A DNA stretch of 64,000 nt from Eikenella corrodens. Lineage in GTDB: Bacteria > Pseudomonadota > Gammaproteobacteria > Burkholderiales > Neisseriaceae. Under the pieces are notes generated by a model. The model did not search any database. It saw only the letters and a list, made by a program, of their open reading frames with translations, and was not told where the DNA came from. Shown one piece after another: positions 17,701-27,468 of the stretch. The first letter of the stretch is position 1; each line of letters opens with the position of its first letter. The position numbers and the translations under genes were made by a program. The stretch covers positions 1,116,001 through 1,180,000 of the forward strand of contig NZ_CP034670.1 in NCBI RefSeq assembly GCF_003990355.1. Direction: 5' to 3'.

Positions 17701-18774
17701 CTATAGCCCTTCCAAAGCAGTTTTGGCATCTTCGTTGCCTTGTGCGGCGGCTTTTTCGTACCAGGCGCGGGCTTGTTCTAAGTTTTTCGGAACCCCCAAG
17801 CCGTGCTCATGGATAAAGCCGAGCATGCTTTGGCCGACGTCGTTGCCTTGTGCGGCGGCTTTTTCAAACCAGGAACGGGCTTGGGCGTAATCTTGTTTTA
17901 CACCGTATCCCTGCATATAAAGTAGGCCGAGCAAGATTTGGCCGTCGGCATTGCCTTGTGCGGCGGCCTTTTCAAACCAAGAGCGTGCTTGGGTGTAGTT
18001 CCGGCGCACGCCTTTGCCTTCGTAATAAAGGGAGCCCAAATTGACTTGGGCGTTTGCTTCGCCTTGCGCGGCAGCCTTGCCGTACCAAAGGTGTGCCTGT
18101 CGGTAGCTTTGCGGCACGCCTTGGCCGGATTCGTACAGGTTGCCGAGGGCAAACTGGGCTTGCGGCAGGCCTTGGTTGGCAGCTTTTTCCAGCCACGTTT
18201 TGGCTCGGGCATAGTCTTGCGGCACGCCCCTGCCTTCGTAATACATGAGGCCGAGGTTATTTTGTGCGGCGGGCTCGTTTTGCGCGGCGGCTTTTTCGTA
18301 CCAGGCACGGGCTTGGGCAAAGTCTTGTTTCACCCCCCAGCCGTTGTCGTACAGGCTGCCGAGCAGGGTTTGGGCATCGGCCTGGTCTTGGGCGGCGGCC
18401 TTTTCCAGCCAGAATTTGGCTTGCCGGTAGTCTTGTGGTACGCCTGAGCCTCTGTAATACATCAAGCCGAGCGAGGCCTGGCCTTCCGGGTCGCCTGCAT
18501 TGGCGGAGCGTTCGAACATGGCTTTGGCCTGAGCATAGTCGGGGGTGCCTGCCTGGTCGGAGGCATAGATGTTGCCGAGCAGGTTTTGGAAGGCCGGATT
18601 GTTTTCCGCGCCGTATTCTTTGAGCAGTTCTTCGGCACTCGGGCGGCTGCGTTGGCCGGTATTTTGGGTAGTTTGGTTCGGCTGTATGTTTGGTTTGGCT
18701 GATGCTGGCGCAACGGCCAGGGCAGCAGTGAGGGCAAGTAGGATGGCAGTGAGTTTTAAGTGATTTGGGAACAT
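17701..18774 (-). CDS. Exported Sel1-repeat (TPR-like) protein
   Basis: 357 residues with an N-terminal signal peptide (about 1-26, AALAVAPASA) and a linker, then eight tandem Sel1-like repeats of 36 residues from about residue 75 to the end. Their consensus is GxGVxQDYxQAxxWxEKAAA. Sel1 proteins act as solenoid scaffolds for protein-protein contacts; partners and role here are unknown. The repeats are highly alike at DNA level, so copy-number change by recombination is plausible. The ATG at 18774 is followed directly by the signal sequence. Confidence 0.88.
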   Translation of the reverse strand: MFPNHLKLTAILLALTAALAVAPASAKPNIQPNQTTQNTGQRSRPSAEELLKEYGAENNPAFQNLLGNIYASDQAGTPDYAQAKAMFERSANAGDPEGQASLGLMYYRGSGVPQDYRQAKFWLEKAAAQDQADAQTLLGSLYDNGWGVKQDFAQARAWYEKAAAQNEPAAQNNLGLMYYEGRGVPQDYARAKTWLEKAANQGLPQAQFALGNLYESGQGVPQSYRQAHLWYGKAAAQGEANAQVNLGSLYYEGKGVRRNYTQARSWFEKAAAQGNADGQILLGLLYMQGYGVKQDYAQARSWFEKAAAQGNDVGQSMLGFIHEHGLGVPKNLEQARAWYEKAAAQGNEDAKTALEGL

Positions 18775-18811
18775 GACGTTTTCTTTACTAGTTTGGAGAT
18801 GATGGCTTATT

Positions 18812-18849
18812 TTTCAGGTAACCTGCTTCTTGCCACAGGCTACCTGAAA
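18812..18849 (-). terminator. Inverted DUS pair after pepA
   Basis: TTTCAGGTAACCT (one mismatch to the DUS) pairs with AGGCTACCTGAAA. It lies 16 bp beyond the aminopeptidase stop. Confidence 0.65.
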
Positions 18850-18864
18850 CTTATGACTGCCGCC

Positions 18865-20274
18865 TTACACGCCTGCTAGGTTGCAGAGGTATTGCCATAG
18901 GAGCGGCACGGGGCGGCCGGTAGCGCCTTTTTCTTTGCCGGATTTCCAGGCGGTGCCGGCGATATCGAGGTGCGCCCAGGTTTGTTCTTGGGTGAAGTGG
19001 GCGAGGAAGGCGGCGGCGGTGAGGGTGCCGGCGGGGCGGCCGCCGATGTTTTGCAGGTCGGCAAAGTTGGATTTGAGCTGCTCGCTGTATTCTTCAAACA
19101 AGGGCAGCTGCCAGGCTTTGTCGCCGCTTTGGCGGGCAGCTTCGAGCAGGCTGTCGGCCAGTTCCTGATTATTGGACACCAGGCCGCTGGCGGCGCTGCC
19201 CAGCGCGATGACGCAGGCGCCGGTGAGGGTGGCCACGTCGATGAGGGCGGCGGGCTTGAATTGGGCGGCGTAGGTGAGGGCGTCGCACAGGATCAGGCGG
19301 CCTTCGGCATCGGTGTTGAGGATTTCGATGGTGGTGCCGTCCATGGCGGTTACGATGTCGCCGGGCTTGTTGGCGGCGGCATCGGGCATGTTTTCGCAGG
19401 CGGGGGCGACGGCGATGAGGTTGACAGGCAGTTTGGCGCGGGCGGCGGCAATGAAGGTGCCGATTACGCTGGCGCCGCCGCACATATCGAATTTCATTTC
19501 GTCCATTTCGGCACCGGGCTTGAGGGAAATGCCGCCGCTGTCGAAGGTTACGCCTTTGCCCACCAGCACGACGGGTGCGGCGTTTTTATCGGGCGCGCCG
19601 AAGTAGGAAAGCTCGATGAGGCGCGGCTCTTGGGCACTGCCTTTGGCTACCGACCAGAACGAACCCATGTGTTCGCGGATGTAGTCGGTGCCGAGGATTT
19701 TGGCAGACGCCCCGGCGGCTTGGGCTTCGGCGCGGGCGGTGTCGGCCAGATAGGCGGGGGTGCAGATGTTGCCGGCGGTGTTGCCGAGGTCTTTGCACAG
19801 ATTGATGCCGTGCAGCAGGGCTTGGGCGCGGCCGAGCGCATCTTGGGCGGATTGGTCGGCCGCGGGGGCGTAGAAATCGGCTTGTTGCAAGGCGGCGGGT
19901 TTGGCGGTTTTTTTGAAGCGGTCGAAACGGTATACGGCTTCGCCCAGCGCGGTGGTGAGCACGTTGAGGGCGTTGGCCAATTCGGCGGCGGAGAAGGCGC
20001 TCAAATCGATGGTAAGCACGGGCTGCTTCTGTGCCCAACCGGCGGCATGACGGAAGGCTTTGGCCAGCGTATCGCGCCCTGTGTTGTCGAGCTTGAGCAC
20101 GGCGGTATCGACAAAGCTGCCGTTAACGGGAATGTGGGCGGCGGCGAAGGGTTCGCTTTCGGTGAGCGTGCCGTAGAGCAGGGCGGCGGTTTCATCGGCC
20201 GGGGCGGCGGTGCACAAATACAGGCGGGCGGCTTGGTTGGCGGGCAGGGCGGCGGAGTGGAGGTGGAATTGCAT
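18865..20274 (-). CDS. pepA: Leucyl aminopeptidase (M17 family)
   Basis: Cytosolic two-metal aminopeptidase that removes N-terminal Leu and other residues in peptide turnover. The family signature NTDAEGRL is present, together with the metal and active-site region VGKGVTFDSGGISLKPGAEM and KFDMCGGASVIGTF. The product is 469 residues from the ATG at 20274 (MQFHLHSAALP), which follows AAGGATCAAT. The open frame upstream to 20361 has no ribosome site and includes DUS-like codons, so it is not used. The GC-rich coding matches the core genome. Confidence 0.93.
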   Translation of the reverse strand: MQFHLHSAALPANQAARLYLCTAAPADETAALLYGTLTESEPFAAAHIPVNGSFVDTAVLKLDNTGRDTLAKAFRHAAGWAQKQPVLTIDLSAFSAAELANALNVLTTALGEAVYRFDRFKKTAKPAALQQADFYAPAADQSAQDALGRAQALLHGINLCKDLGNTAGNICTPAYLADTARAEAQAAGASAKILGTDYIREHMGSFWSVAKGSAQEPRLIELSYFGAPDKNAAPVVLVGKGVTFDSGGISLKPGAEMDEMKFDMCGGASVIGTFIAAARAKLPVNLIAVAPACENMPDAAANKPGDIVTAMDGTTIEILNTDAEGRLILCDALTYAAQFKPAALIDVATLTGACVIALGSAASGLVSNNQELADSLLEAARQSGDKAWQLPLFEEYSEQLKSNFADLQNIGGRPAGTLTAAAFLAHFTQEQTWAHLDIAGTAWKSGKEKGATGRPVPLLWQYLCNLAGV

Positions 20275-20463
20275 ATTGATCCTTGGCTTGATTAGGGTGG
20301 AAAACGGGTGGCATTTTATCGCTTGGCGTAGGGAAGGGCTACCTGAAAACGTGGGCTGCAATGAAGCTAAAACGGTGCAGGCAGGATTTCAGGTAGCCTT
20401 CCCAATCACACAGGCAAAAGGCTACCTGAAAGTGAAGTTGAAATAATTCCAGGCAGCCTTCTG

Positions 20464-22002
20464 CTAGAACTGCTTTTCCAATTCCACAAACACTTGCCGG
20501 CTTTTTCGTTCTGCCCACACATGGCTGCTGCGGGTGTGTTGCCAGGAGAAATTCAGCTTCGGGGTGAGGCCGAGGATGGTCCAATTTCTGTGCCATAGCG
20601 AAGCGGAGTATTGGATTTCGTGGTCGCGGCGTTGTTCGCGCGGGAAACCTTGCGGGGTGATGTTTAGCGCGGTGCCGCGGAAACGACGTTCGGCAAAGGA
20701 TACGTTGAGCCGAGTGGAGAGGCCGCCCAGTGCGTCCCAATCATGAATCCAACCGGCGCCGATGCCGTGGCGGCGGTAGGCGGCATTGTTCGGCTTGCCG
20801 CTCAGGGTGGATTGCTCCGGCAGCATCTGGTTGAAATTCAGCCCGGCATACAGCGTGTTGCGCGCTGTGGCACGCCAGGCTAGGGAAATACTTTCGCCCA
20901 AATACCAGCCGTTATACATTTCGGCTTTGGTATCCATCCGATAGCGTTGATGGTAGGCATCCAGTGCGGTGTGCAGCTGCCAGCGCGGGGTGAGCAGGCG
21001 GCTGTATTCCGTGCGCAGCCCGGGGGCGTGCGCCCACATGTGCATTTTCAGCGTGTGGTTGTTTTGCGGTTTGCGGCCATCCCAGTTGTCGGTGCCGCTG
21101 AGCTGGAATTGGTAAAACGGCATCACCAACAGCCGCTGCCGCGCATCCTGCCAGAACCAGCCCGCACCCAAACGGCCGTAGGCGCTGTCGTAGGCCGATT
21201 TGTTGCTCCAATAATAATTGGTGCCGCTCACATCCAGTTGCACGTGCAAGTTATGATGCCCGGCCAGCGGCTGGTTTTTCGCCACCCCCAGGCTGTAAGC
21301 CACGCCCACAGCATCTTCTGCGCGTTCGCGGCTGCAACCGAACGGGCTGCAATGCGGCGGCGGTGCGTTGTTCACATTGTTATCAAACGAGGGCGAAAAC
21401 CCGCCGCTCCACTGCCATTGCTGCTGTTTGGCAATATGGTTCAGATAATGCTGCACATTATTCTGCACTTCCGCCGGCACCTCCTGCTCGCTCCGCACAG
21501 TTTCAAATAGCTGTGCTGATTCGCGCCATTGCTTATCTTCTGCCAGCATTGCCGCTAAATCCAGGCGGATGCGAACATCCTGCGGCTCTTTTGCCGCCAG
21601 TTCCCGATAAATTTGCACTGCGCGCGCATAGTCGCCCGCATATCTAGCCTGCATCCCCTGCGCCCGCCGCAGCAATACCGTGTCCGGCTGCGGCGTTTGC
21701 GCATACAGTGAAGTCAAATCCGCCAACAATTCCGGCTGCGGCGGGCCGTTTAATACCTGCACCAACATCCGCGCCAAGAGCTGCGGCCGTGCCAGCAAAT
21801 CCTGCTGTGTGAGCACCGGCGCGGCTTGCTGCCCATCTTTGGCTGCAGGCGTTTGCGCATTGTTTTCCAACTGCCGCAGCCACTGCTGCTGCCCCGTTTG
21901 CAAAAAACGCTTCTGGTCCTGTTCTGGCGTGGTATCGCCCCAGCTGTGTTGCGCTGCACACAACGTAGAAATAATCAGAAGCGCACTCGTTTTCATCTGC
22001 AT
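20464..22002 (-). CDS. Slam: surface lipoprotein assembly modulator (DUF560)
   Basis: Outer-membrane protein that moves specific lipoproteins to the cell surface. From the ATG at 22002 it is about 512 residues: signal peptide (KTSALLIISTLCAAQHSWG), a periplasmic TPR-like region (about 90-210, including ARYAGDYARAVQIYRELA) and a C-terminal beta-barrel ending in Phe (VFVELEKQF), the DUF560 architecture. Its divergent neighbour is an HpuA-like lipoprotein. Slam2 of Neisseria is known to export HpuA, so that is the likely client. The exact start (22002 or 21996) is uncertain because neither has a strong ribosome site. Confidence 0.88.
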   Translation of the reverse strand: MQMKTSALLIISTLCAAQHSWGDTTPEQDQKRFLQTGQQQWLRQLENNAQTPAAKDGQQAAPVLTQQDLLARPQLLARMLVQVLNGPPQPELLADLTSLYAQTPQPDTVLLRRAQGMQARYAGDYARAVQIYRELAAKEPQDVRIRLDLAAMLAEDKQWRESAQLFETVRSEQEVPAEVQNNVQHYLNHIAKQQQWQWSGGFSPSFDNNVNNAPPPHCSPFGCSRERAEDAVGVAYSLGVAKNQPLAGHHNLHVQLDVSGTNYYWSNKSAYDSAYGRLGAGWFWQDARQRLLVMPFYQFQLSGTDNWDGRKPQNNHTLKMHMWAHAPGLRTEYSRLLTPRWQLHTALDAYHQRYRMDTKAEMYNGWYLGESISLAWRATARNTLYAGLNFNQMLPEQSTLSGKPNNAAYRRHGIGAGWIHDWDALGGLSTRLNVSFAERRFRGTALNITPQGFPREQRRDHEIQYSASLWHRNWTILGLTPKLNFSWQHTRSSHVWAERKSRQVFVELEKQF

Positions 22003-22149
22003 ATGATAAATAATTGTTTGAAAATAATGAAATATAATAGATAAGGTTTCGTTAAGTTTAGATATTTCGTGCAAATAAAGCAGTTTTCTTATTTATAGAA
22101 ATGAGATATATTACCATTCTTTTTAACGAATGGCAGGATTTAAGTAAGC
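22003..22149. promoter_or_regulatory. Divergent AT-rich promoter region between slam and hpuA
   Basis: 147 bases, much richer in A+T than the flanking genes, must drive both directions. Segments such as GAGATATATTACCATTC and AAATAATGAAATATAATAG bear loose resemblance to Fur boxes, which would fit iron control of haem uptake. No exact consensus match was seen. Confidence 0.4.
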
Positions 22150-23124
22150 ATGAAACACCTGATTTTATCTTTGTCTGTGGCTGCTGCGTTGGCAGGATGT
22201 GCCGGCAGCGGCGGGGTAACCATTCCAGACGGTACCGCTCCCGTACCGCCGCTGACTCCGGCCGATTCCAGCAAAATCCTCGGCCCGGCCAGCACGGGCG
22301 AAACACCCACCACCTTCCAAACCGGTAACGGGCAGCTGCGCTATGTGTCGTGGTATGTGGAGTATTGGGGCACGCCGTCATCTGAAAACAAATTCATCTA
22401 TCAGGCGCCAAACGGCAAAAGTTATGCCTTCAATGGATTCACTAATCCACCAAACTTCTCCAGCCGTTTTACGCCCGACAAAAACCAACCCACCAAGCTT
22501 AATCCGCAAACCTCAAGCGATGGCAACAAGCTGCTGGTGTGTTGTGAAAACGGTGATGCCAATTTCCCCGCAGGTTACCTGCAGTCTCTGCGTTATGGCG
22601 CATGGATTGGCGCCGACGGGCAAACCGACCTATTCGCGGGCGGCATATTGGCCGACACGGCGGATATGCAGAAACGTGGTGGCGCCACCGCACCCACCGG
22701 CAAAGCTACCTACGAAGTTTGGGCCTTCCGCGTGAAAAACGGTTCGGTTGTGGCCTCGTCCTACAATACCGACAGCAATCCGGCACGTAGGGTTAACTCT
22801 CTGCTAACCGTTAACTTCAACACCGGGAAAGTGGGCGGCACGATTAAAGGCAATGCCGATTTTGGCGCGGACATCGATTTCAACGATGTTACTGTAAACG
22901 GCAATACGTTCAGCGGCACAGCCTCTTCCGGCGGAGTGAGCGGCCAGGTGAGCGGCGGCTTCTATGGCGCGAGCGGTTGGTACAACCCGGCCGGTACGGA
23001 AATCGGCGGCAAGGTTACTTTCAACGGCAACCGCAGTCTCGACAGCGTATTTGGCGGCACGGCCACCGATCCTCGCCGCGACCCGGATACCACGGCCACC
23101 GATTTAACTCCCGTTAATCCCTAA
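22150..23124 (+). CDS. hpuA: HpuA-like surface lipoprotein (haemoglobin/haptoglobin binding)
   Basis: 324 residues with signal peptide and lipobox AALAGC (Cys17), then a Gly/Pro-rich linker. The body consists of strands, and the C-terminal half (LTVNFNTGKVGGTIKGNADF, then SGGVSGQVSGGFYGASGWYN) is the small Slam-dependent lipoprotein barrel also found in HpuA, TbpB and fHbp. Position decides the call: divergent from a Slam gene and 49 bp upstream of an HpuB-type receptor. HpuA delivers haemoglobin or haptoglobin-haemoglobin to HpuB at the cell surface. No homopolymer tract is seen, so the poly-G phase variation of meningococcal hpuA is absent. Confidence 0.82.
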   Translation: MKHLILSLSVAAALAGCAGSGGVTIPDGTAPVPPLTPADSSKILGPASTGETPTTFQTGNGQLRYVSWYVEYWGTPSSENKFIYQAPNGKSYAFNGFTNPPNFSSRFTPDKNQPTKLNPQTSSDGNKLLVCCENGDANFPAGYLQSLRYGAWIGADGQTDLFAGGILADTADMQKRGGATAPTGKATYEVWAFRVKNGSVVASSYNTDSNPARRVNSLLTVNFNTGKVGGTIKGNADFGADIDFNDVTVNGNTFSGTASSGGVSGQVSGGFYGASGWYNPAGTEIGGKVTFNGNRSLDSVFGGTATDPRRDPDTTATDLTPVNP

Positions 23125-23173
23125 TCCTATTTTCAGGTAGCCTTTATTCCATTTTCAATTCGCTAACAGAATT

Positions 23174-25611
23174 ATGAAAACACATATCCACCAACACCGG
23201 CCAAGTATTTTGTTCTTGGCTCTGTGCAGCATCTTCTCCGCTCCGGTTTGGGCGGCGGGCGAAACGGGCGATGCCGGTTCCGCCCAATTGGAAACCATCG
23301 AAATCCAAGGTCGCAGGCATGCGCCGCGCCAGCTTGGCCGCGAACGCATCCGCCGCGAGCAGCTGGATAAAGAAATGGTGCAGGACATCCGCGATATGGT
23401 GCGCTACGATCCCGGCATCAGTGTGGCCGAAGGCGGCCGTGCCGGCTCCAATGGTTTCAGTATCCGCGGCGTGGATAAAGATCGCGTAGCTATCGTAGTG
23501 GACGGCCTCGACCAAGGTGAAAGCCGCTCTTCTTCTGCTTTCCAAGAACTGTTTGGCGCATATGGCAACTTCAACACCAACCGCAACGCTGCCGAATTGG
23601 AGCACATGAGCGAGGTAACCATCAGCAAAGGCGCTGATTCCATTACCGCCGGCAGTGGCGCATTGGGCGGCGCGGTGATTTACCGCACCAAATCGCCGCG
23701 TGATTATGTGGATGAAGACAAGCCATACTATGTTGGTATGAAAACCGGCTACCTGAGCCGCTCCGAACAATGGTTGGCCAGCATTACCGCTGCCGGTCGG
23801 CTGGGCGGGTTTGATGCCTTGTGGTGGGCACTGTGCGTAACGGGCATGAGACTAAAAACCACAGCAAAGCCGAAAATGTAAACCTGAGATTTAACAACAA
23901 CTACCGCTTTGGTTACACCACCTATAGCGGTGTGGCACGCGGTACCCCCGACCCGCAAAACACTGAAGATCATGCCGACCTGTTCCGCCTCGGCTATCAC
24001 TTCAACGATAGCAACTATCTGAGTGGTATTTACGAAACCACCCGACAGGATCGGGAAACGGATGAGTTCTCTAATCTGTTTGGTGCTTATGACAGCACCA
24101 GCTACCGCTACCGCCAAGACGTGGCCTACCGCCGCCGCGTTGGCTTGGAATACGAAAACCTACTGGAATGGGGGCCGTGGAACAAGCTGACTGTGAGCTT
24201 AGACCGGCAGAAAATCCGCATGACCACCCTGACTTGGGATATTCCCACTCAAGATTACATTCAACGGATGGGGCGGAGTGCCGAAAACTACTTTATCCGC
24301 CGCAGCCTGAGTTACGATACCGACCAATTCAAAGTGGCCGCCGAAAAACATTTCGATTTCGGCAAAAGCCTGACATGGGATATGGCCTACGGCGTGGGCG
24401 GATCGCGCAAACGCAACACCAATAGCAACACCAGTTATTGGACATATGTTTTCTATCCCGACCGCCTGGCTTCTGACCGTGATGAAAAAGAATTCTTGGT
24501 CAGCACCCAATCCAATAACACGAATCTTTATTGGAACAACACCCTGCGCTTTAGCGACCGCTTTAAGCTGAACCTCGGTGTGCGCTATGACCGCATCAAA
24601 ATGCACACCCTGGATACGGAAAGTTTCAACCCCGACGTGAAAGGCCAGCTTGAAGCCAAAGGCCTGTGGAACCAACAGGCACGCTTCAGTTCGCCCAGCT
24701 ATGTGGCCGCATTGGATTGGAACATCAGCCCGTCGGTTACCCTGCAAGGTAAATACAGCACCGGCTTCCGCGCGCCGACCACCGATGAAATGTGGTTCTA
24801 TTTCCCCAACACTCTGTTTTATGTCGAGCCCAATCCGAACTTGAAAGCCGAACGCTCCAAAAACGTTGAGCTGGGCATCGATGTGCACGGCAATTGGGGA
24901 CATGTGCGCCTTTCCGGCTACCGCACCCGCTACACCGATTTCATCGATTTCGTGAATCGCGGCTACAAAGAGGTGATGACCTGGAACTACACCACTAAAA
25001 CTTTGAGTAACCGCGAATACGCCGACGTTTACCAAAACGTGAACCGTTCCCAGGCCGAAATCAAAGGTTTGGAGCTGAAAGCACGCTGGAATCTCGACAG
25101 CATCGGCCTGCCCGCCGGTATGTACACCACCTTGGCCGCGAACTACACCAAAGGCGACGCCGACGGCAATATTCCGATTAACGCCATCCAGCCGTTTAAC
25201 GGCGTGATCGGTATCGGTTACCAGCAGCCGGATAACCGTTGGGGCGTGGATTTGAACGTTAGCTATTTTGCGCGCAAAAAACCGGAAGACACCGTTGCCT
25301 CCTACGACAATACGGGCAGGGTTTTCCCTTATGCACGCCACAGCAGCAATATCTGGTTGGTAGATTTAACCGCCCGCTACCAGTTTAGGAAACATGTAAC
25401 GATTAGCGCGGGCATTTACAACCTGTTCAACCGTCATTACTACACTTGGGAAACCCTGCGCAGCATTCGCGAATTCGGCACAGTAAACCGTGTGGATAAC
25501 TGTACCGACCGAAGCGGTGTCGCCCACCACGATGGCTGCGCCCATGCCGGCCTTGAGCGTTTCAGCGCGCCCGGCCGTAATTTCGGTCTTATTATCGAAG
25601 CCAAGTTTTAA
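23174..25611 (+). pseudogene. hpuB: HpuB-like TonB-dependent haemoglobin receptor gene with a single-base frameshift
   Basis: Two overlapping frames together encode one HpuB-like receptor of about 812 residues. The first (23174-23881) has the signal peptide, a TonB-box-like region, and plug motifs VRYDPGISVAEGGRAGSNGF, SIRGVDKDRVAIVVDGL and ISKGADSITAGSGALGGAV. The second (23821-25611) is the beta-barrel, ending YYTWETLRSIREFGTVNRVD and a terminal Phe, as in HpuB. The break is at about 23819-23826, where TTGTGGTGGG appears in place of an expected TTGGTGGTGGG. One lost G moves the frame from ...GGFDAL to VGTVRNGHETKNHS. It is either a genuine inactivating lesion or a sequencing error; all other motifs are intact. 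Confidence 0.85.
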
Positions 25612-25656
25612 ACCTTGGCAGTAAGGAAACTGTTTCAACTACGTTGAAGCTTATGT

Positions 25657-25696
25657 TTTCAGGTAGCCTCTGCACTTCTTTGGAGGCTACCTGAAA
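25657..25696 (+). terminator. Inverted DUS pair after hpuB
   Basis: TTTCAGGTAGCCTC and GAGGCTACCTGAAA form a 14-bp stem with a 12-base loop, between the receptor gene and hemO. Confidence 0.7.
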
Positions 25697-25734
25697 TTGA
25701 TGTTAGCAACACACCTAAACAAGGAAAACAAACC

Positions 25735-26319
25735 ATGCAAGATATCCCGTTCAATCAATATCTGAAAGAAAACTGCCGCACCACCCACGACAGCGTGGAC
25801 GAGCTGGTGATGTCGGTTAAACCTTTCGACAACACCGAAAACTACATCCGCTTCCTACAGCTGCAAGCCGTGTTCCACAAAATTGTGGACGACATCTACA
25901 AAAACCCGCAGCTCAACGAAAAAATCACCGGCCTGGCCGAGCTTGCCCGCTACGATGACGTCATCCTCGACCTGCAAGATCTGAACGCTGCCGAAAAAGC
26001 CGTTTCCCTGCCTATTCCCAAACCGGAAGGTGCAGAAGCATTGGGCTGGCTCTATTGCGCCGAAGGCTCCAACGTGGGTGCCGCCTTCTTGTTTAAAGAT
26101 GCGCAAAACAACCTCGGCTACAACGCCGAACACGGTGCCCGCCACCTCGGCCCGCACGCCGACGGCCGGGGCAAACACTGGCGCCGTTTTGCCGAGCAGC
26201 TGAACAATCTGGACATTTCCGATAGCGAACGCAAACAAGCCCTGCAAGGCGCACTCACCGCTTTTGCCTTCTACAAAAGACTGCTGCGCGAAATCTTCGA
26301 ATTGCCCGAAGCCGCGTAA
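25735..26319 (+). CDS. hemO: Haem oxygenase (HemO type)
   Basis: Cytoplasmic enzyme that opens the haem ring to release iron, completing the haem-uptake pathway encoded upstream. It is 194 residues. The N-terminal THDSVDELVMSVKPF matches the proximal-histidine region of neisserial HemO (His18 here), and GWLYCAEGSNVGAAFLFKDA is the distal-helix region with its glycines. The ATG at 25735 is preceded by AACAAGGAAAACAAACC. A DUS hairpin on each side suggests it is transcribed separately from hpuAB. Confidence 0.92.
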   Translation: MQDIPFNQYLKENCRTTHDSVDELVMSVKPFDNTENYIRFLQLQAVFHKIVDDIYKNPQLNEKITGLAELARYDDVILDLQDLNAAEKAVSLPIPKPEGAEALGWLYCAEGSNVGAAFLFKDAQNNLGYNAEHGARHLGPHADGRGKHWRRFAEQLNNLDISDSERKQALQGALTAFAFYKRLLREIFELPEAA

Positions 26320-26346
26320 GGCTTAATAGCCGTTTTCGGCATCACA

Positions 26347-26377
26347 AAAGGCTACCTGAAAGTTTCAGGTAGCCTTT
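26347..26377 (+). terminator. Inverted DUS pair after hemO
   Basis: AAAGGCTACCTGAAA and TTTCAGGTAGCCTTT form a perfect 15-bp stem around a single base, 28 bp past the hemO stop. Confidence 0.75.
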
Positions 26378-26472
26378 GAAATAGGGCATTCTGAGTGAGT
26401 GTCGGATTCGAGAATCCAACCTACGGCTATTGCCAATTCAAACAAAAGCTGCCGCTGCCTGATGCTTTTCGG

Positions 26473-26516
26473 ATTTTCAGGTAGCCTGAGTTCGGGTTTT
26501 CGAGCTGCCTGAAAAT
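26473..26516 (-). terminator. Imperfect inverted DUS pair after the cation efflux gene
   Basis: ATTTTCAGGTAGCC and GCTGCCTGAAAAT pair with one mismatch; the right arm is the GGCTGCCTGAA variant. It ends next to the stop at 26518. Confidence 0.6.
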
Positions 26517-26517
26517 G

Positions 26518-27468
26518 CTAATGCTCGTGCATGTGCTCGTGTTCGTGTGCCGTCTGCTCGCACGCTTGGCAGCACGCCGTGCCGCCGCCGGCGGGTTCGG
26601 TTTGCACGGTGATGTGGCCTATGCCGTGCGCCCGAACTGCAGCCTGCACCTGTTTGGCCAGCATGTCGGCCTCCGCCACAGTCAGGCTGCCGGGCACAAT
26701 CACATGGCAGGACATGGCGTGTTTTTTGCTGGTAATCGTCCAGGCGTGCAAGTCGTGTACGCCCAATATGCCGTTGATTTTCTGAATGTCTTCGGCAATT
26801 TTCACCAAATCCGTACCTTTGGGCGTGCCTTCCATCAGGATGTGCAGGCTGCCTGCCAGCACGCCCCAGCCGCTTTTGCCAATCAGCAGGGCCACCGCCG
26901 CACTGGCCGCCAAGTCCGCCCAGTTCCAGCCGTACAACTGTATCAGCAGGCCGGCTGCCACTGCGGCAACAGAGCCGAGCAAATCGCCCACCACATGCAA
27001 AAACGCACCGCGCATGTTCAGGTTGTCCTTCTCGCCGCGCAGCATATACCACGCGACAAATAGGTTCACCAGCAGCCCGAGCACAGCCACCGTCAGCATC
27101 GCGCCGCCCGCCACGGGCACGGGTTTGAAGGCGCGGATAACGGCTTCGACCAAAATCCATGCCGCCATTACCACCAGCGTGAGGCCGTTGAGTGCGGCAG
27201 CCAGGATTTCCACGCGCTGGTAGCCGTAGCTTTTTTGCGAGTTGGCAGCCTTTTCCGCCCATTTGAAGGCGAACAGGGCGAGGGCGAGAGAGGCGGCATC
27301 GGAAAACATGTGCCCCGCGTCCGACAAGAGTGCGAGGCTGCCGCTGAGCCAGCCTGCTGCGGCTTCCACCAGCATGAAGCCGGCAATCACGGCCAGCGAT
27401 ACGCGCAGGATGCGGGTGTTGGTGCTGTGGGCGTGGGCATGGTTGTGTTCGTGGGTGTGGAAGGACAT
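26518..27468 (-). CDS. Cation diffusion facilitator, zinc/cadmium efflux (CzcD/ZitB type)
   Basis: Inner-membrane metal/proton antiporter, 316 residues. His-rich N-terminus (HTHEHNHAHAH), six transmembrane segments, and metal-site motifs SDAGHMFSD in TM2 and HVVGDLLGS in TM5 (the HxxxD that defines zinc-selective CDFs). A cytoplasmic domain (HDLHAWTITSKKHAMSCHV) follows, then a His/Cys-rich tail (CCQACEQ and HEHEHMHEH). Zinc is the most likely substrate. Monocistronic, with its own DUS hairpin. Confidence 0.9.
   Translation of the reverse strand: MSFHTHEHNHAHAHSTNTRILRVSLAVIAGFMLVEAAAGWLSGSLALLSDAGHMFSDAASLALALFAFKWAEKAANSQKSYGYQRVEILAAALNGLTLVVMAAWILVEAVIRAFKPVPVAGGAMLTVAVLGLLVNLFVAWYMLRGEKDNLNMRGAFLHVVGDLLGSVAAVAAGLLIQLYGWNWADLAASAAVALLIGKSGWGVLAGSLHILMEGTPKGTDLVKIAEDIQKINGILGVHDLHAWTITSKKHAMSCHVIVPGSLTVAEADMLAKQVQAAVRAHGIGHITVQTEPAGGGTACCQACEQTAHEHEHMHEH

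Noticed and set aside
17701..18550. Regularly spaced repeats suggesting a CRISPR-like array
   Set aside because: The 108-base periodicity is coding: these are Sel1 protein repeats in frame throughout.
18970..20295. 441-codon Gly-rich open frame antisense to pepA
   Set aside because: The extreme Gly/Val/Glu composition is the usual antisense shadow of an Ala/Pro/Arg-rich GC-rich gene.
26395..26460. GGATTCGAGAATCCAAC resembling a tRNA T-arm
   Set aside because: No acceptor stem, D-arm or anticodon arm could be drawn around it.
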